From assembly GCF_000009365.1 (NCBI RefSeq), contig NC_008260.1:2196001-2260000 (forward strand): 64,000 nucleotides of DNA. The letters are read 5' to 3'. This document shows, in pieces, positions 1 to 9,878 of the stretch (positions are counted from its first letter, which is position 1; each line of letters starts with the position of its first letter). The notes below the pieces were generated by a model that saw only the letters and a list, made by a program, of their open reading frames with translations, was not told where the DNA came from and did no database searches. The translations under genes and the position numbers were made by a program. Source of the DNA: Alcanivorax borkumensis SK2 (lineage in GTDB: Bacteria > Pseudomonadota > Gammaproteobacteria > Pseudomonadales > Alcanivoracaceae).

Positions 1-1
1 T

Positions 2-283
2 GGTATCAAGACCAATATCGCCAAAGCTGCGCGCATGAGCGATGGCGTTGAGCGCATCACAGGTGCCAGCAAGGAACAAGCCATTCAGGATTTCGAGAAA
101 ATGTTTCGCACCACGCCAGAAGAAGCGGCCAGTACCATCCTCAAGGGAGTTCGCGGCAATAAGCGTCGGGTCTTGATCGGTTCAGATGCTATCGCTGTCG
201 ACACCATGCAGCGTCTGTTGCCGACCAGCTACCAGAGGCTGATTGCCATGGGCCAGAAATACATGAACAAAAGTAAGGGGTGA
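2..283 (+). CDS. SDR family oxidoreductase, C-terminal fragment
   Basis: The frame is open from the left edge to a TGA at 281-283, so only about 93 C-terminal residues are present and the start lies outside the window. It opens with Gly-Ile-Lys-Thr-Asn, as expected after the conserved Pro-Gly of the short-chain dehydrogenase/reductase fold. It continues with a TTPEEAA helix and a KRRVLIGSDA segment typical of the C-terminal cap of SDR enzymes of unknown substrate. The Rossmann nucleotide site and the Tyr-x-x-x-Lys motif would be upstream, so activity cannot be judged. An in-frame ATG at 35 is internal. Family assignment is moderately sure; the substrate is unknown. Confidence 0.7.
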   Translation, partial: GIKTNIAKAARMSDGVERITGASKEQAIQDFEKMFRTTPEEAASTILKGVRGNKRRVLIGSDAIAVDTMQRLLPTSYQRLIAMGQKYMNKSKG

Positions 284-354
284 GGAAATAACGCGTTTCC
301 CTTGCCAAAAAAGGCCGTTGATGATGCCATGACCTCTCACTCACAGGAGCAGCC

Positions 355-945
355 ATGACATCATCAAAGGTTCCTTTTTCGCAAGCAGCGGAAAACAACA
401 AAGGCCCGATTCTCCAAGTTTTGCAGCAACACTGTCAGGCCCCCGGGACGCTGCTGGAAATTGGGGCCGGCACCGGACAGCATGCCGCTTGGCTGTCTGC
501 ACAGCTACCCCATTTGCAATGGCAGCCCTCTGACGTGGCGCAGAACCTCCCAACCATTCGCCACTGGCTAGGCCAGACACACAGCCTGGCAAATGCCCCG
601 TTAGCCCTGGATGTGAGCGACCAATGGCCGATTGGTCCTTTTGATTATCTGTTCACGGCGAATACGTTTCACATCATGCCGCAATCACTGGTCGCCCATT
701 GCATCGCTGAAGGGTGCCGGCATCTCAACACAGAGGGATTGTTCATGGTCTACGGCCCCTTCAACTACGATGATCAGTTCACCAGTGATTCCAATCGACA
801 GTTTGAACGTTGGCTGAAATCCACTGATACGCAGCGGGGGATCCGCGACAAGGAATGGGTAGAGCAGGAGTTTGCCCAGCACGGTCGGCAATGTCTTGCG
901 GACCATGCCATGCCAGCGAATAACCGGGTGCTGGTGTTCGGGTAA
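355..945 (+). CDS. DUF938 family class I SAM-dependent methyltransferase
   Basis: This 196-residue protein begins with the DUF938 signature FSQAAENNKGPILQVL (about residues 8-23). A SAM-binding loop EIGAGTGQHAAWLS follows around residues 36-49, with an acidic Asp in the QPSDV segment (about residue 60). Length matches the family, which is fairly common in gammaproteobacteria and has no established substrate. The start is supported by an AGGAG Shine-Dalgarno seven bases upstream. It is a monocistronic-looking gene between the SDR fragment and rhlB, on the same strand. The fold call is secure; the methyl acceptor is unknown. Confidence 0.85.
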   Translation: MTSSKVPFSQAAENNKGPILQVLQQHCQAPGTLLEIGAGTGQHAAWLSAQLPHLQWQPSDVAQNLPTIRHWLGQTHSLANAPLALDVSDQWPIGPFDYLFTANTFHIMPQSLVAHCIAEGCRHLNTEGLFMVYGPFNYDDQFTSDSNRQFERWLKSTDTQRGIRDKEWVEQEFAQHGRQCLADHAMPANNRVLVFG

Positions 946-1055
946 AACGGCATGCTGAAAGTCAACGAAAGCGAATACCGCACATGCTCGGTTTCGAGTG
1001 AATAACCCCGAGCCTCATGGCCATCACGCCAATGATACATACCCTCAACACGCAA

Positions 1056-1220
1056 TTATAAGGCACACCCCTGACAGGCCAACGCAAAGGGAATTGCCGC
1101 CATCGCGCCGACAATAATGAGTAAGCGATCAACTGGAACGGTTAAATCCATGAAAATGGCTAACAGTAACCCGACCCAAAACACTACAATAACGCAGTTA
1201 AGCAAGCCGGAAGCAAACAT
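1056..1220 (-). CDS. possible small membrane protein
   Basis: This is a 54-residue reading frame on the minus strand, in the otherwise empty stretch between the DUF938 gene and rhlB. It is almost entirely hydrophobic, with two potential membrane helices (about residues 5-23 and 30-46) joined by a short Val-Pro-Val-Asp turn. It ends in a Cys-x-x-Cys tail. Small two-helix proteins of this kind exist (DUF1145, for example), but I cannot show homology by eye. There is no well-spaced Shine-Dalgarno before the ATG at 1220; the frame is open further upstream to 1286. A chance hydrophobic ORF is the main alternative. Confidence 0.3.
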   Translation of the reverse strand: MFASGLLNCVIVVFWVGLLLAIFMDLTVPVDRLLIIVGAMAAIPFALACQGCAL

Positions 1221-1345
1221 CCTCTGACAGCGCTGGCTATTTTTTCTACAATATGACATTTGGAGCCACCTCCGAAACCTTGCCAAACAGGGCCATAAAG
1301 GTGGCTACACTCGCAAACTCTCTCGCATTCAGACTGAGCGAATAC

Positions 1346-2614
<1,269 letters not shown>

Positions 2615-2616
2615 CC

Positions 2617-2937
2617 ATGGCAACGCGAATCAGCCCTACGCAGGGAAAAGCCCTATTTGATCAAGGTAACACTCTGTTCATCGACATCCGCGACCCGGCA
2701 AGTTTTGCTGCAGGGCACCTGCAAGGTGCCCTGCATTTAAGTCAGGCCAATGTGGATCAGTTTCTAGCCAACACCGCACAGGAACGGGCATTGGTGGTGT
2801 ACTGCTACCATGGTAATAGTAGTCAAAGTACGTCGGACTGGTTGAGTGAGCAGGGTTTCAACAACGTGGTCAGCCTGGATGGGGGCTACGACGTATTCCG
2901 CCAGCAATTTCCGGAGTGCATAGAGGAAATAGCGTAG
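2617..2937 (+). CDS. glpE: thiosulfate sulfurtransferase GlpE (single-domain rhodanese)
   Basis: A 106-residue single rhodanese domain. The active-site loop reads VVYCYHGNSSQ, with the catalytic cysteine at about residue 63. The six-residue Cys-Tyr-His-Gly-Asn-Ser loop is characteristic of GlpE rather than of two-domain rhodaneses. The upstream Asp-Ile-Arg-Asp (about 23-26) and GALHLS motifs also fit. GlpE moves sulfane sulfur from thiosulfate to cyanide or thiol acceptors in the cytoplasm. The gene starts two bases after the rhlB stop, with AAAGGA six bases before the ATG, indicating translational coupling. It is far from the sulfide cluster at 22.6 kb, so a joint role is only speculative. 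Confidence 0.9.
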   Translation: MATRISPTQGKALFDQGNTLFIDIRDPASFAAGHLQGALHLSQANVDQFLANTAQERALVVYCYHGNSSQSTSDWLSEQGFNNVVSLDGGYDVFRQQFPECIEEIA

Positions 2938-2982
2938 TTAAGCTCTTTAGAAACAATGCGTTGCATGCCCATAAAAAACTAA

Positions 2983-3025
2983 AAAGGAAGGCGGATATTA
3001 TTCACTACACTCTCCGCCCTCCTTT
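2983..3025. terminator. bidirectional intrinsic terminator between glpE and ompW
   Basis: Two 13-base arms (2983-2995 and 3013-3025) pair with one G-U type mismatch around a 17-base loop. The left arm begins with A residues and the right arm ends with T residues, so the hairpin can terminate transcription from both converging sides: glpE on plus, ompW on minus. Confidence 0.7.
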
Positions 3026-3088
3026 ACTACTTAATTTCCAACGCGTGGTTGCATCAATTAAACGTATTACATGCAACGCCAACCGCTT

Positions 3089-3772
3089 TTAGAAACGATA
3101 GCCCACACCGACCATATAAACCCAAGGGTCAATTTCCACATCGATTTTGTCCACCCGGACATCGTTCACGTACAGGCGTGCTTCGGTATCAATATCGATA
3201 TTCCAGATGCTGACATTGAAGAGCCAGTTTTCATCAATGATGACATCCGCCCCGACTTCCCAAGCAAACCCGATTGAATTACTCAGCTTAACATCCACAT
3301 CGGCGCCGCCCACCAATGGACTCACCACCGCGTCATCAATGCTGTCATCGAAAAATAACGTGTAGTTCACGCCAGCCCCAAGATAGCCGCGCACAGGACC
3401 TAGCTGAGGAGCATAAAACTGTGCCAGTAACGTAGGCGGCAAATGGCTAGTCTCACCAATCGAAACACCTGAGCCCCCCGTGTCTAAAATGATGTCATGG
3501 GTAAATGGTGTCGCCCCGACCAGCTCAACACCGATGTTATCTGTAACCATATAAGAGAATGTCAGGCCCAGCTGAGTATCGTCATCCACATCCACACCCA
3601 CCCCGCCAACCGCAGGCAATGCGGGGTTGAAGCTATCGCTACTCACATCCGGATCAACCTTAATGCCACCCATTCGCACAATGAAGTCACCTGACTGGTG
3701 TGCCATGGCTGGCGCTGTCACCAACATTGTTGACAGCAGCAATACGTTTTTTCCCGGTCCTCGCAGTTTCAT
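3089..3772 (-). CDS. OmpW family outer-membrane protein
   Basis: A 227-residue protein with a cleavable signal peptide (basic start, hydrophobic core around 9-21, APAMA cleavage at about 24). The mature part is an eight-stranded OmpW-type barrel: the start has FIVRMGGIKVDP, the middle has LPPTLLAQFYAP, and the C-terminus is a Tyr-Arg-Phe Omp signature. OmpW proteins form narrow hydrophobic channels in the outer membrane, and in hydrocarbon degraders the related AlkL imports alkanes. This is family knowledge, not shown here. The start at 3772 is chosen because AAAGGGG lies at proper distance; an ATG at 3778 sits directly on that site. It converges with glpE. Confidence 0.87.
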   Translation of the reverse strand: MKLRGPGKNVLLLSTMLVTAPAMAHQSGDFIVRMGGIKVDPDVSSDSFNPALPAVGGVGVDVDDDTQLGLTFSYMVTDNIGVELVGATPFTHDIILDTGGSGVSIGETSHLPPTLLAQFYAPQLGPVRGYLGAGVNYTLFFDDSIDDAVVSPLVGGADVDVKLSNSIGFAWEVGADVIIDENWLFNVSIWNIDIDTEARLYVNDVRVDKIDVEIDPWVYMVGVGYRF

Positions 3773-4388
3773 ATTCATCCCCTTTGTTAAAACCAAGCCC
3801 TTTGTGAAATCCACAGTAATGATGGTTTACGATGGAGAGCCCATTGAACGCCACCTCCGACCTCACGACATTGCGCTGCATCAATAAACGACCAGGCTAC
3901 TGATCAGGCTTTAACCAACTATTTCACCATAAATTGCCGGCGCCACTACGCCGTAGTGGCAGACTAACCGCCCCGGTAAAGACGTCTTTCGACGGGCAGG
4001 GGATAGATGTTTAACATTCGACATTAGGGGCAACAGACAAACACTGCATATATCTTGATTAATAAGCCGCTGACACTCTCGGCGCGCCCCCAAAATGCAC
4101 CCTCTTGACCCAGAATCAGGGATAGATTGCGAGCCAGCCTGAAAAACCAAGCATACAATACGTTTTCAGAGGCGACTTTACGGCATTTCAGCTCAGCTCC
4201 TTACCTTTATTAGGTTAGCACTAGCGCCTCGGATAGCAGTCTCACCGGTTACATACAGGCTAGAATGAATACCGCACAATATAGTTACTGCTTCACCTCT
4301 ATTGATAGATAGCAGACCGTTTATCTCCTGAATCCAGACTCGCCGATAACACCATTCTCCAGCATTCGAAAAAACGAGGTTTATCACC
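3773..4388. other. intergenic region without a convincing gene
   Basis: This stretch between divergent ompW and the 333-residue hypothetical gene holds no credible coding frame on either strand. It should contain both promoters. The only clear structure is the small inverted repeat at 3942-3960. No other motif was recognised. Confidence 0.6.
3942..3960. repeat. inverted repeat, 8-bp arms with 3-base loop
   Basis: GCCACTAC and its reverse complement GTAGTGGC flank a GCC loop. It has no adjacent T-tract, so it is not an obvious terminator. It lies about 170 bases upstream of ompW's start on that gene's promoter side, so an operator is possible but unproven. Confidence 0.5.
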
Positions 4389-5390
4389 ATGTCCTCCAGC
4401 GAACTGATTAGCGCCCTACGCGATGCTCACAAGGCTCACCTGCTTCAACAATTGCAAGCAACAGAGCACTGGCATGCCTTGATGGTGCAGACCAGCAATC
4501 TCCTTACGGATATCCCGCTCGGCACCCTAGTGGATCAAGACAGCCTGGTTCTGGTGGTCGATCAATGGTTGCAGGAAGCTCTCAGTGCCCGTGGCTTACA
4601 GGATGTCATTAGCGATGTCAGCCACGCGCTCTGGGAAGCCGCCGAACAGGATGACACCACCCTTGGCGAGCTACTTCGCGAAGAACATTTCGAAGCTATC
4701 CTTGAACAAATATTGAAACTGCAAAGCTTACGAGAGAGAGCCATCCATTCCGCCATGAACCACCCTTTAGTCAGCGAAATGGTTAGCGAAATGCTCTATA
4801 CCGGCATCAAGAATTTTTTGCTGGAAGAAAATGCTCTAGCCAAACTGCCTGGCGTTAGCAGCGTAATGAAAATCGGTCGCAAGAGTATGGTCGGCAAAGC
4901 CATGGGAGGCATGGAAGAATCCATCCGCGTGTATCTGCAAAAGAATATTCGCGTCACCCTGAAAACCGGCGAACAATGGTTGAACAAGCAGCTCACCAAC
5001 GAGCGTATTCAACAACTGGCCCGCGACGGCTACCTCCGTGTCTCACCACTTAAACCCGCTGATTACATGTCTATGGTTCCCAAAGGAACCGTAGACGAAG
5101 TAGTCGCCCAAAGCTGCGCCATTACGGATGAAAGCGCCCGCTTGGATTACACTCGCCGCCTCGTCAGTGTAGGCATCCGCGCCGCCGTAGCATCACTCAT
5201 GGACAAGCCCCTGAAAAGTATTCTCGATGACATGCAGATCAGCGAAGAGCGTATCCGTGAGTTCACCACCCCGGCCCTGGCACGTGGCGCCACAGTGCTG
5301 ATTGAGCAAGGAACACTGGAGCCGTTTATCGAGTGGGTTCTGGACGACTTTTATCAGTCAGAAGCGTGTAAAAAGATAATTGACGGTTGA
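4389..5390 (+). CDS. conserved-looking hypothetical protein, all-helical
   Basis: A 333-residue protein I do not recognise. It has no signal peptide and no strongly hydrophobic membrane helix. Composition and spacing of Leu, Glu and Lys suggest a largely alpha-helical cytoplasmic or peripheral protein. Visible landmarks are a SEMVSEMLYTGIKNFLLEEN stretch (about 121-140), a Gly-rich basic turn with GKAMGGMEESI (about 172-182) and an acidic C-terminus. Codon use resembles its neighbours, which argues for a native gene. It is monocistronic, preceded by a long intergenic region and followed by a strong terminator at 5431. The ATG lacks a strong Shine-Dalgarno (a GAGG lies about seven bases upstream). 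Confidence 0.75.
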   Translation: MSSSELISALRDAHKAHLLQQLQATEHWHALMVQTSNLLTDIPLGTLVDQDSLVLVVDQWLQEALSARGLQDVISDVSHALWEAAEQDDTTLGELLREEHFEAILEQILKLQSLRERAIHSAMNHPLVSEMVSEMLYTGIKNFLLEENALAKLPGVSSVMKIGRKSMVGKAMGGMEESIRVYLQKNIRVTLKTGEQWLNKQLTNERIQQLARDGYLRVSPLKPADYMSMVPKGTVDEVVAQSCAITDESARLDYTRRLVSVGIRAAVASLMDKPLKSILDDMQISEERIREFTTPALARGATVLIEQGTLEPFIEWVLDDFYQSEACKKIIDG

Positions 5391-5430
5391 ACGCGTCGCA
5401 AAGCGGGATTGTTTTCATCTGCAGCACAAG

Positions 5431-5470
5431 AGGCCGCGCCTAAAGCTTAGGCGCGGCCTGTTTGTTTCTG
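5431..5470 (+). terminator. intrinsic terminator
   Basis: Perfect 12-bp GC-rich arms (5431-5442 and 5448-5459) with a 5-base loop, followed by a T-rich tract (GTTTGTTTCT). It ends the transcript of the upstream hypothetical gene and may also act on the converging PIN-PhoH gene. Confidence 0.85.
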
Positions 5471-5526
5471 AAGGGGCACAACACAACCGCGGAGGTTTTT
5501 AGCTATTCACTATCCACCGCCAACGA

Positions 5527-6993
5527 TTACAAAAACGATTCTGCATATTCTGCCAACAGCGACCGCGGCACCCCGTTCAATTGCACCGACCCCCCATGCA
5601 CGAAACGTTTAAAACGCTCAGTCATGTAAGTTAGCCCTGAGCTGGTGGGCGACAGGTAGGGCGTATCGATCTGCGCCAGATTGCCCAAACACACCACCTT
5701 CGAGCCCTCCCCCGCCCGGGTAATGATCGCTTTCATCTGATGAGGAGTCAGGTTCTGGCTTTCATCGATCAAGATCAGCGATTTCTGGAAACTTCGCCCA
5801 CGAATATAATTCATCGCCTTAAACTGAATATTGGCGCGTTCCTTCACATACTGAATGCTGCCGGAAGGATTTTCATCGTTAAGATGCAGTGCCTCAATAT
5901 TGTCATTGATAGCGCCCAGCCAAGGGTCCATTTTTTCCTCTTCCGTACCAGGAAGAAAACCTTGATCTTCCGCTAGCGGTGGAGTGGAACGGGTTGCAAT
6001 AATTTTGTTGAAGCTTTTTTGCTCCACGGTCATTTCAATGGCTGCCGCCAGTGCCAGAATAGTTTTACCGGAGCCTGCCGCCCCGGTGAGCGTGACAATA
6101 TGCACATCCGGATCCAGCAGCATTTGCAAGGCGATGGCCTGCTGAATGTTCATCGGCTTCAGGCCCCAGGCTTCTTGCTCCATCAGGCTATCCGCCTTGT
6201 AATGACAAAGCGTCACCACGCCATTTTCCACCGTCATCACCCGGCCGACAAAACCCTGTTCGTCGATGATGTACTGATTGGGGTACACCTCTTCGCCAAG
6301 AATTTCACTAACCAGTAAGCCATGCGACAAATGATGAAGGGTATCAATGCCCACCTGTTCGGTTTCCACCTCGGTAACCTGATCCCAAAATGAACCGGGC
6401 ACTTCGAAATAGCCTCGCGTCAGTTGCTTAATGTCCGACACCAGTTGATCGTTGTGATAATCCTCTGACTCGATACCGCAGGCACGCGCTTTGAGGCGCA
6501 TGTTGATGTCCTTGGTCACCAGAATATAGCGTCGGTCTGGAAACTGACTCTTCATGGCCACCACGTCATTGATGATGCGGTTGTCATTCAGATCATTGGT
6601 GAGCGGCGCGGTGACTTTGTTCCGCTCGGCCATCAAAACCGTCAATGTGCCTTGAGGCTCATTCTCGCCACCACGGGGTATGGGAATCCCTTCTTCCACT
6701 TGCTCGGGGCTAGCGCTGCCCAGCACCTTGTCGATCTGCCGAATGGCGGCACGACAATCCGCTGCCGTATGTGATTTTCCACTCTTTAGCTTATCCAGTT
6801 CCTCCAGCACCGTCATAGGAATCACCACCCGATGTTCCTCGAAATTGAGTAACGAGTTAGGGTCGTGAATCAATACATTGGTATCAATGACGTAGGTTTT
6901 TTTCTGGTCTTCTTCGAAGGTAGAACTGTCGTTCTGGCTAGCGCTTGCGTGGTTAACGGAAAGGGTGTGGAGTCTGGCCGCGCGCTCTTCCAT
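5527..6993 (-). CDS. PIN domain-PhoH ATPase fusion protein
   Basis: A 488-residue protein with two domains. An N-terminal PIN nuclease domain (about 30-170) begins YVIDTNVLIHDP and carries the acidic residues of the family (Asp after VI, Glu in LEELDKLK). A C-terminal PhoH ATPase domain (about 265-488) has Walker A LTGAAGSGKT and Walker B SLILIDESQN. Bacterial PhoH2-type proteins couple PIN RNase activity to ATP-dependent RNA unwinding; that is family knowledge. Length is normal for the longer class. A second PhoH without a PIN domain (YbeZ type) is at 15525, as usual in gammaproteobacteria. The gene is monocistronic and divergent from the methyltransferase at 7358; 364 bases separate them. 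Confidence 0.9.
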   Translation of the reverse strand: MEERAARLHTLSVNHASASQNDSSTFEEDQKKTYVIDTNVLIHDPNSLLNFEEHRVVIPMTVLEELDKLKSGKSHTAADCRAAIRQIDKVLGSASPEQVEEGIPIPRGGENEPQGTLTVLMAERNKVTAPLTNDLNDNRIINDVVAMKSQFPDRRYILVTKDINMRLKARACGIESEDYHNDQLVSDIKQLTRGYFEVPGSFWDQVTEVETEQVGIDTLHHLSHGLLVSEILGEEVYPNQYIIDEQGFVGRVMTVENGVVTLCHYKADSLMEQEAWGLKPMNIQQAIALQMLLDPDVHIVTLTGAAGSGKTILALAAAIEMTVEQKSFNKIIATRSTPPLAEDQGFLPGTEEEKMDPWLGAINDNIEALHLNDENPSGSIQYVKERANIQFKAMNYIRGRSFQKSLILIDESQNLTPHQMKAIITRAGEGSKVVCLGNLAQIDTPYLSPTSSGLTYMTERFKRFVHGGSVQLNGVPRSLLAEYAESFL

Positions 6994-7357
6994 GCGTATC
7001 CCCTGTGCTTCGATGGGGCGACATTTAGCGTGGACGTCAATTTCAAGAAGCGAGAGTGACGCCTGCGCCTGCCGCCGTGGTTTAAGCCAATTGGCGGTTC
7101 AGTTGCATTAAGCTGTTTCAGCTTTTGATCGCGATCACTCCCACAAAGGCGGGAATAGAATTACCATAACTCAGCTTTTCACAAACGATCAAGGGTCCTT
7201 TGCTCAATCTTTTTCACCTCCTTGCCTTCGTAGCGAATAACAACCCTTGGGCATTTGTCATCAGCCCCATACCCAGCCAAGTATTTTTCCGTGATTTAAA
7301 CGCACCTGGCCGGATACAATCCAAGCTTGCACAACCAACGACATGACGGGAGATTTC
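6994..7357. other. divergent intergenic region
   Basis: This separates the PIN-PhoH gene (minus) from the methyltransferase-like gene (plus). It must hold both promoters. I could not pick out convincing -35/-10 pairs, repeats or small genes in it. Confidence 0.5.
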
Positions 7358-7819
7358 ATGCCACTTAAACACCCCAAAATAATGATGCCCCCCCCGGCGC
7401 TGTTTCTCGGTGGCCTGCTAATGGGATACGGGCTGGACCGTGCCCTGAACCTCCCTGCCGTGCATTTTCTTGGCCAGCAGTGGGTCATCCTGGTACTGGC
7501 ACTGATTGGTATCAGTCTTGTTCTCGCTGCCGTAATACAACTGCGGCACGCTCATACCACCCTGATGCCACACCGAGCCGCTAAGACGCTGCTGACCCAA
7601 GGCGTGTTCGCACTCAGTCGTAATCCGATTTATCTGGGCTTTGCCTGTCTTCACCTGGCCATGGCGCTGGCTCAACACAGCACCGGCATGCTGATAATGT
7701 GGGCGCCTGTCATCTGGGTTATCCAGCAGCATGTGATTGCGGCGGAAGAAGCGTTCCATGCCCAACAGTTTGGTGAGCAGTGGCAGGCATATCGCCATAA
7801 AGTGCGGCGCTGGCTGTAA
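7358..7819 (+). CDS. isoprenylcysteine carboxyl methyltransferase-like membrane protein
   Basis: A 153-residue integral membrane protein with about four hydrophobic helices. The C-terminal part carries the ICMT/phospholipid-methyltransferase signature: LLTQGVFALSRNPIYLGF (about 83-100), then a helix and EEAFHAQQFGEQWQAYRHKVRRWL at the end. Members methylate isoprenylated or lipid substrates with SAM; in bacteria the true substrate is mostly unknown. The ATG at 7358 is preferred over 7343 because GGGAGA lies five bases upstream. The last 100 bases overlap the 3' end of the convergent papain-like gene, which is unusual. Confidence 0.82.
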   Translation: MPLKHPKIMMPPPALFLGGLLMGYGLDRALNLPAVHFLGQQWVILVLALIGISLVLAAVIQLRHAHTTLMPHRAAKTLLTQGVFALSRNPIYLGFACLHLAMALAQHSTGMLIMWAPVIWVIQQHVIAAEEAFHAQQFGEQWQAYRHKVRRWL

Positions 7820-8447
7820 ATGCCGCATCTCCCCCATCGAGCATGGCGGCTCCTGGAGTCTCAGATTTAATCCATTCCACCGGCCCCAACTTGCCATGCT
7901 GTAAACGCATGTGACGGGACCCGAAATGGCCGGGCACCAAAGTGCTGGGCCGGGTGTCCAGAGGCAACCAACCAAGGCGACGGTAAAGCTCTGCCACCAG
8001 CTCGGAACAAAACCAACCCCGCTGATCTGAACGCCGGGTATAGCCGGTGAGCACATCCAGCGCATTGCAAAACACATAGTTTTTGTAAGGGCGATGTAGA
8101 AGTCGGCGAGCCATACGGACCACCATTCGTTGCTGACGTTCCGTCAGGTCTGGGCCATGCCGGCGGCGCACCGCCACCGCTCCCGAGTAATCCTGGATTT
8201 TCCTGTGCAATGGCACCAGAGCCACCCCGGCGACTGGGTAGCCAAGGGTAACGTCTGGGCATTCACTGAGCGTAGTGGACTCCAATACCAACGGCTCTGG
8301 CTGGCCCGGCAGATGAAGCACCATGCCAATATGGCTCCAGGGACTGCGCGTAAAAACCCGAATCACATCACTGGTAAAGCCCCGGCCGGAAAAAAGCAGC
8401 AAATCCCCCGTACGGAGGGCAAAAGAAAAATCCAGAGATGGTGTCAT
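7719..8447 (-). CDS. permuted NlpC/P60 papain-like (YiiX/YebB-type) enzyme
   Basis: A 242-residue protein matching circularly permuted NlpC/P60 hydrolases. It starts with RTGDLLLFSGRGFTSDVI, then the His-bearing SPWSHIGMVLH (about 34-44), and later the nucleophile-bearing RGWFCSELVAELYR (Cys about 147). His precedes Cys in the chain, which is the permuted order. Such enzymes cleave peptide or lipid amide/ester bonds, some at the cell envelope; no signal peptide is visible here. The last 35-40 residues are low-complexity, lie on the strand opposite the methyltransferase gene, and are not part of the fold, so the tail may simply reflect a lost stop codon. Confidence 0.78.
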   Translation of the reverse strand: MTPSLDFSFALRTGDLLLFSGRGFTSDVIRVFTRSPWSHIGMVLHLPGQPEPLVLESTTLSECPDVTLGYPVAGVALVPLHRKIQDYSGAVAVRRRHGPDLTERQQRMVVRMARRLLHRPYKNYVFCNALDVLTGYTRRSDQRGWFCSELVAELYRRLGWLPLDTRPSTLVPGHFGSRHMRLQHGKLGPVEWIKSETPGAAMLDGGDAAFTASAALYGDMPATAHQTVGHGTLLPPQSHAAG

Positions 8448-8726
8448 TACAGACGCTCCCGGTTTTCTGGCTACCGTGAACGAGAAATTAAACAGATCAA
8501 ATGACAGCCTTCTGACAGTGGCATCACGGTTTGGTGAAAGGGAGAAAAGAACCTCAAGCTTCCAGCTACAACACGGCTCACTTCTGTGTGGAGGCAGATA
8601 ACGGAATTCCCCCGCGATTTATCGGGTCAGCGCCAAGCACACACGGGTGGGGCTTGCATCGTCACATATCTGTTATCTCCAACCTCTATTCTCAGCAACA
8701 CCTTGTGCCTCTCTCTTACCCCTCCT

Positions 8727-9773
8727 ATGGAAGACAAGCTCTACTTATTGCAACGCCACCTACCAGAGCTGCTGGAACTCAATGCATTAATACGCCACGG
8801 AGAGCGGCACCTTCGCGTCACCACAGTACACCACGTACCCATAGGCGAATTGTCCTTGCCGATACAGGTAATTGAACTAGGCAGCCGTTCGCCCAATGCG
8901 CCGGTAGTAGGGTTCTTTGGTGGCGTCCATGGAGTAGAAAGAATTGGCAGCCAGGTACTGCTGTCCTGGCTGCACAGCCTGATTCATCGCCTGCAATGGG
9001 ATGACCAGCTACATCGCCGCCTAGAAAAAGTACGTTTGGTATTCATGCCGATGATTAATCCCGGCGGTATCTGGCGACGCACCCGCAGCAACCCCAACGG
9101 GGTAGATCTGATGCGCAACGCTCCAGTAGACGCCATGGGAAGGGTCCCTTTTTTAGTGGGCGGCCATCGCATCAGCCGCCATTTACCTTGGTATAGGGGA
9201 AAAGCCGGCGCTCCCATGGAGCTTGAGGCCCAGGCAGTCATCCGCACGGTACGCGAGAAACTGTTTTCCTCGCCGTTCTCCATGAGCCTGGATTGTCACA
9301 GCGGCTTTGGCCGCCGAGATCGAGTGTGGTGCTGTTACGCACGAAGCCACCGACCGATTCCACACATTGCTGAGGTCTACAAACTAAAGCAGGTCTTTGA
9401 ACAAACTTACCCGAACCATCACCCCTACCTCATCGAGCCGCAGTCAATTAACTACACCACCCACGGAGACCTGTGGGATTACCTTTACGACGACGCTCAG
9501 GAACAGCAGCCGGACCGCACCTTCCTGCCATTCACACTAGAAATGGGCTCGTGGCTCTGGGTGCGTAAAAACCCACGCCAAATGCTGGATTTTTTCGGTT
9601 ACTTCAATCCAATGATCAGCCATCGCCACCACCGGGTTCTACGCCAACACCTACCATTGTTCGAGTTCCTCACCGCTATGGCCAGTAATGCCGGCAATTG
9701 GCTGCCCTCTGCCAGTGAACGTAACCTCCTCACCCAAAAAGCCATTCAACACTGGTTTTTGGAAAACCACTGA
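8727..9773 (+). CDS. M14-family zinc carboxypeptidase-like protein
   Basis: A 348-residue cytoplasmic-looking protein with zinc carboxypeptidase motifs. GGVHGVERIG (about 60-69) supplies the His and Glu ligands, RSNPNGVDLMRN (about 114-125) the substrate Arg/Asn region, and SLDCHSGFGRRD (about 188-199) the second His. TLEMGSW (about 271-277) supplies the catalytic Glu. Related bacterial M14 proteins cleave peptides or remove polar residues; the substrate is unknown. The frame runs upstream to 8586, but the added 47 residues look non-coding, so the ATG at 8727 is used, with no strong Shine-Dalgarno. A lipoprotein gene follows after 105 bases. Confidence 0.8.
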   Translation: MEDKLYLLQRHLPELLELNALIRHGERHLRVTTVHHVPIGELSLPIQVIELGSRSPNAPVVGFFGGVHGVERIGSQVLLSWLHSLIHRLQWDDQLHRRLEKVRLVFMPMINPGGIWRRTRSNPNGVDLMRNAPVDAMGRVPFLVGGHRISRHLPWYRGKAGAPMELEAQAVIRTVREKLFSSPFSMSLDCHSGFGRRDRVWCCYARSHRPIPHIAEVYKLKQVFEQTYPNHHPYLIEPQSINYTTHGDLWDYLYDDAQEQQPDRTFLPFTLEMGSWLWVRKNPRQMLDFFGYFNPMISHRHHRVLRQHLPLFEFLTAMASNAGNWLPSASERNLLTQKAIQHWFLENH

Positions 9774-9878
9774 TTCCACCCGGAACTGGCCCTGCAATTG
9801 CATCGCCTTGTGCACAAGGTTGGGTCACGACGCGCTCTGCCTTACACTTGCCCTAACTCGACTTTCAGGAAACCAGGT

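Noticed and set aside
3911..4150. 79-residue minus-strand ORF upstream of ompW
   Set aside because: Random-looking composition and it spans the inverted repeat at 3942; no support.
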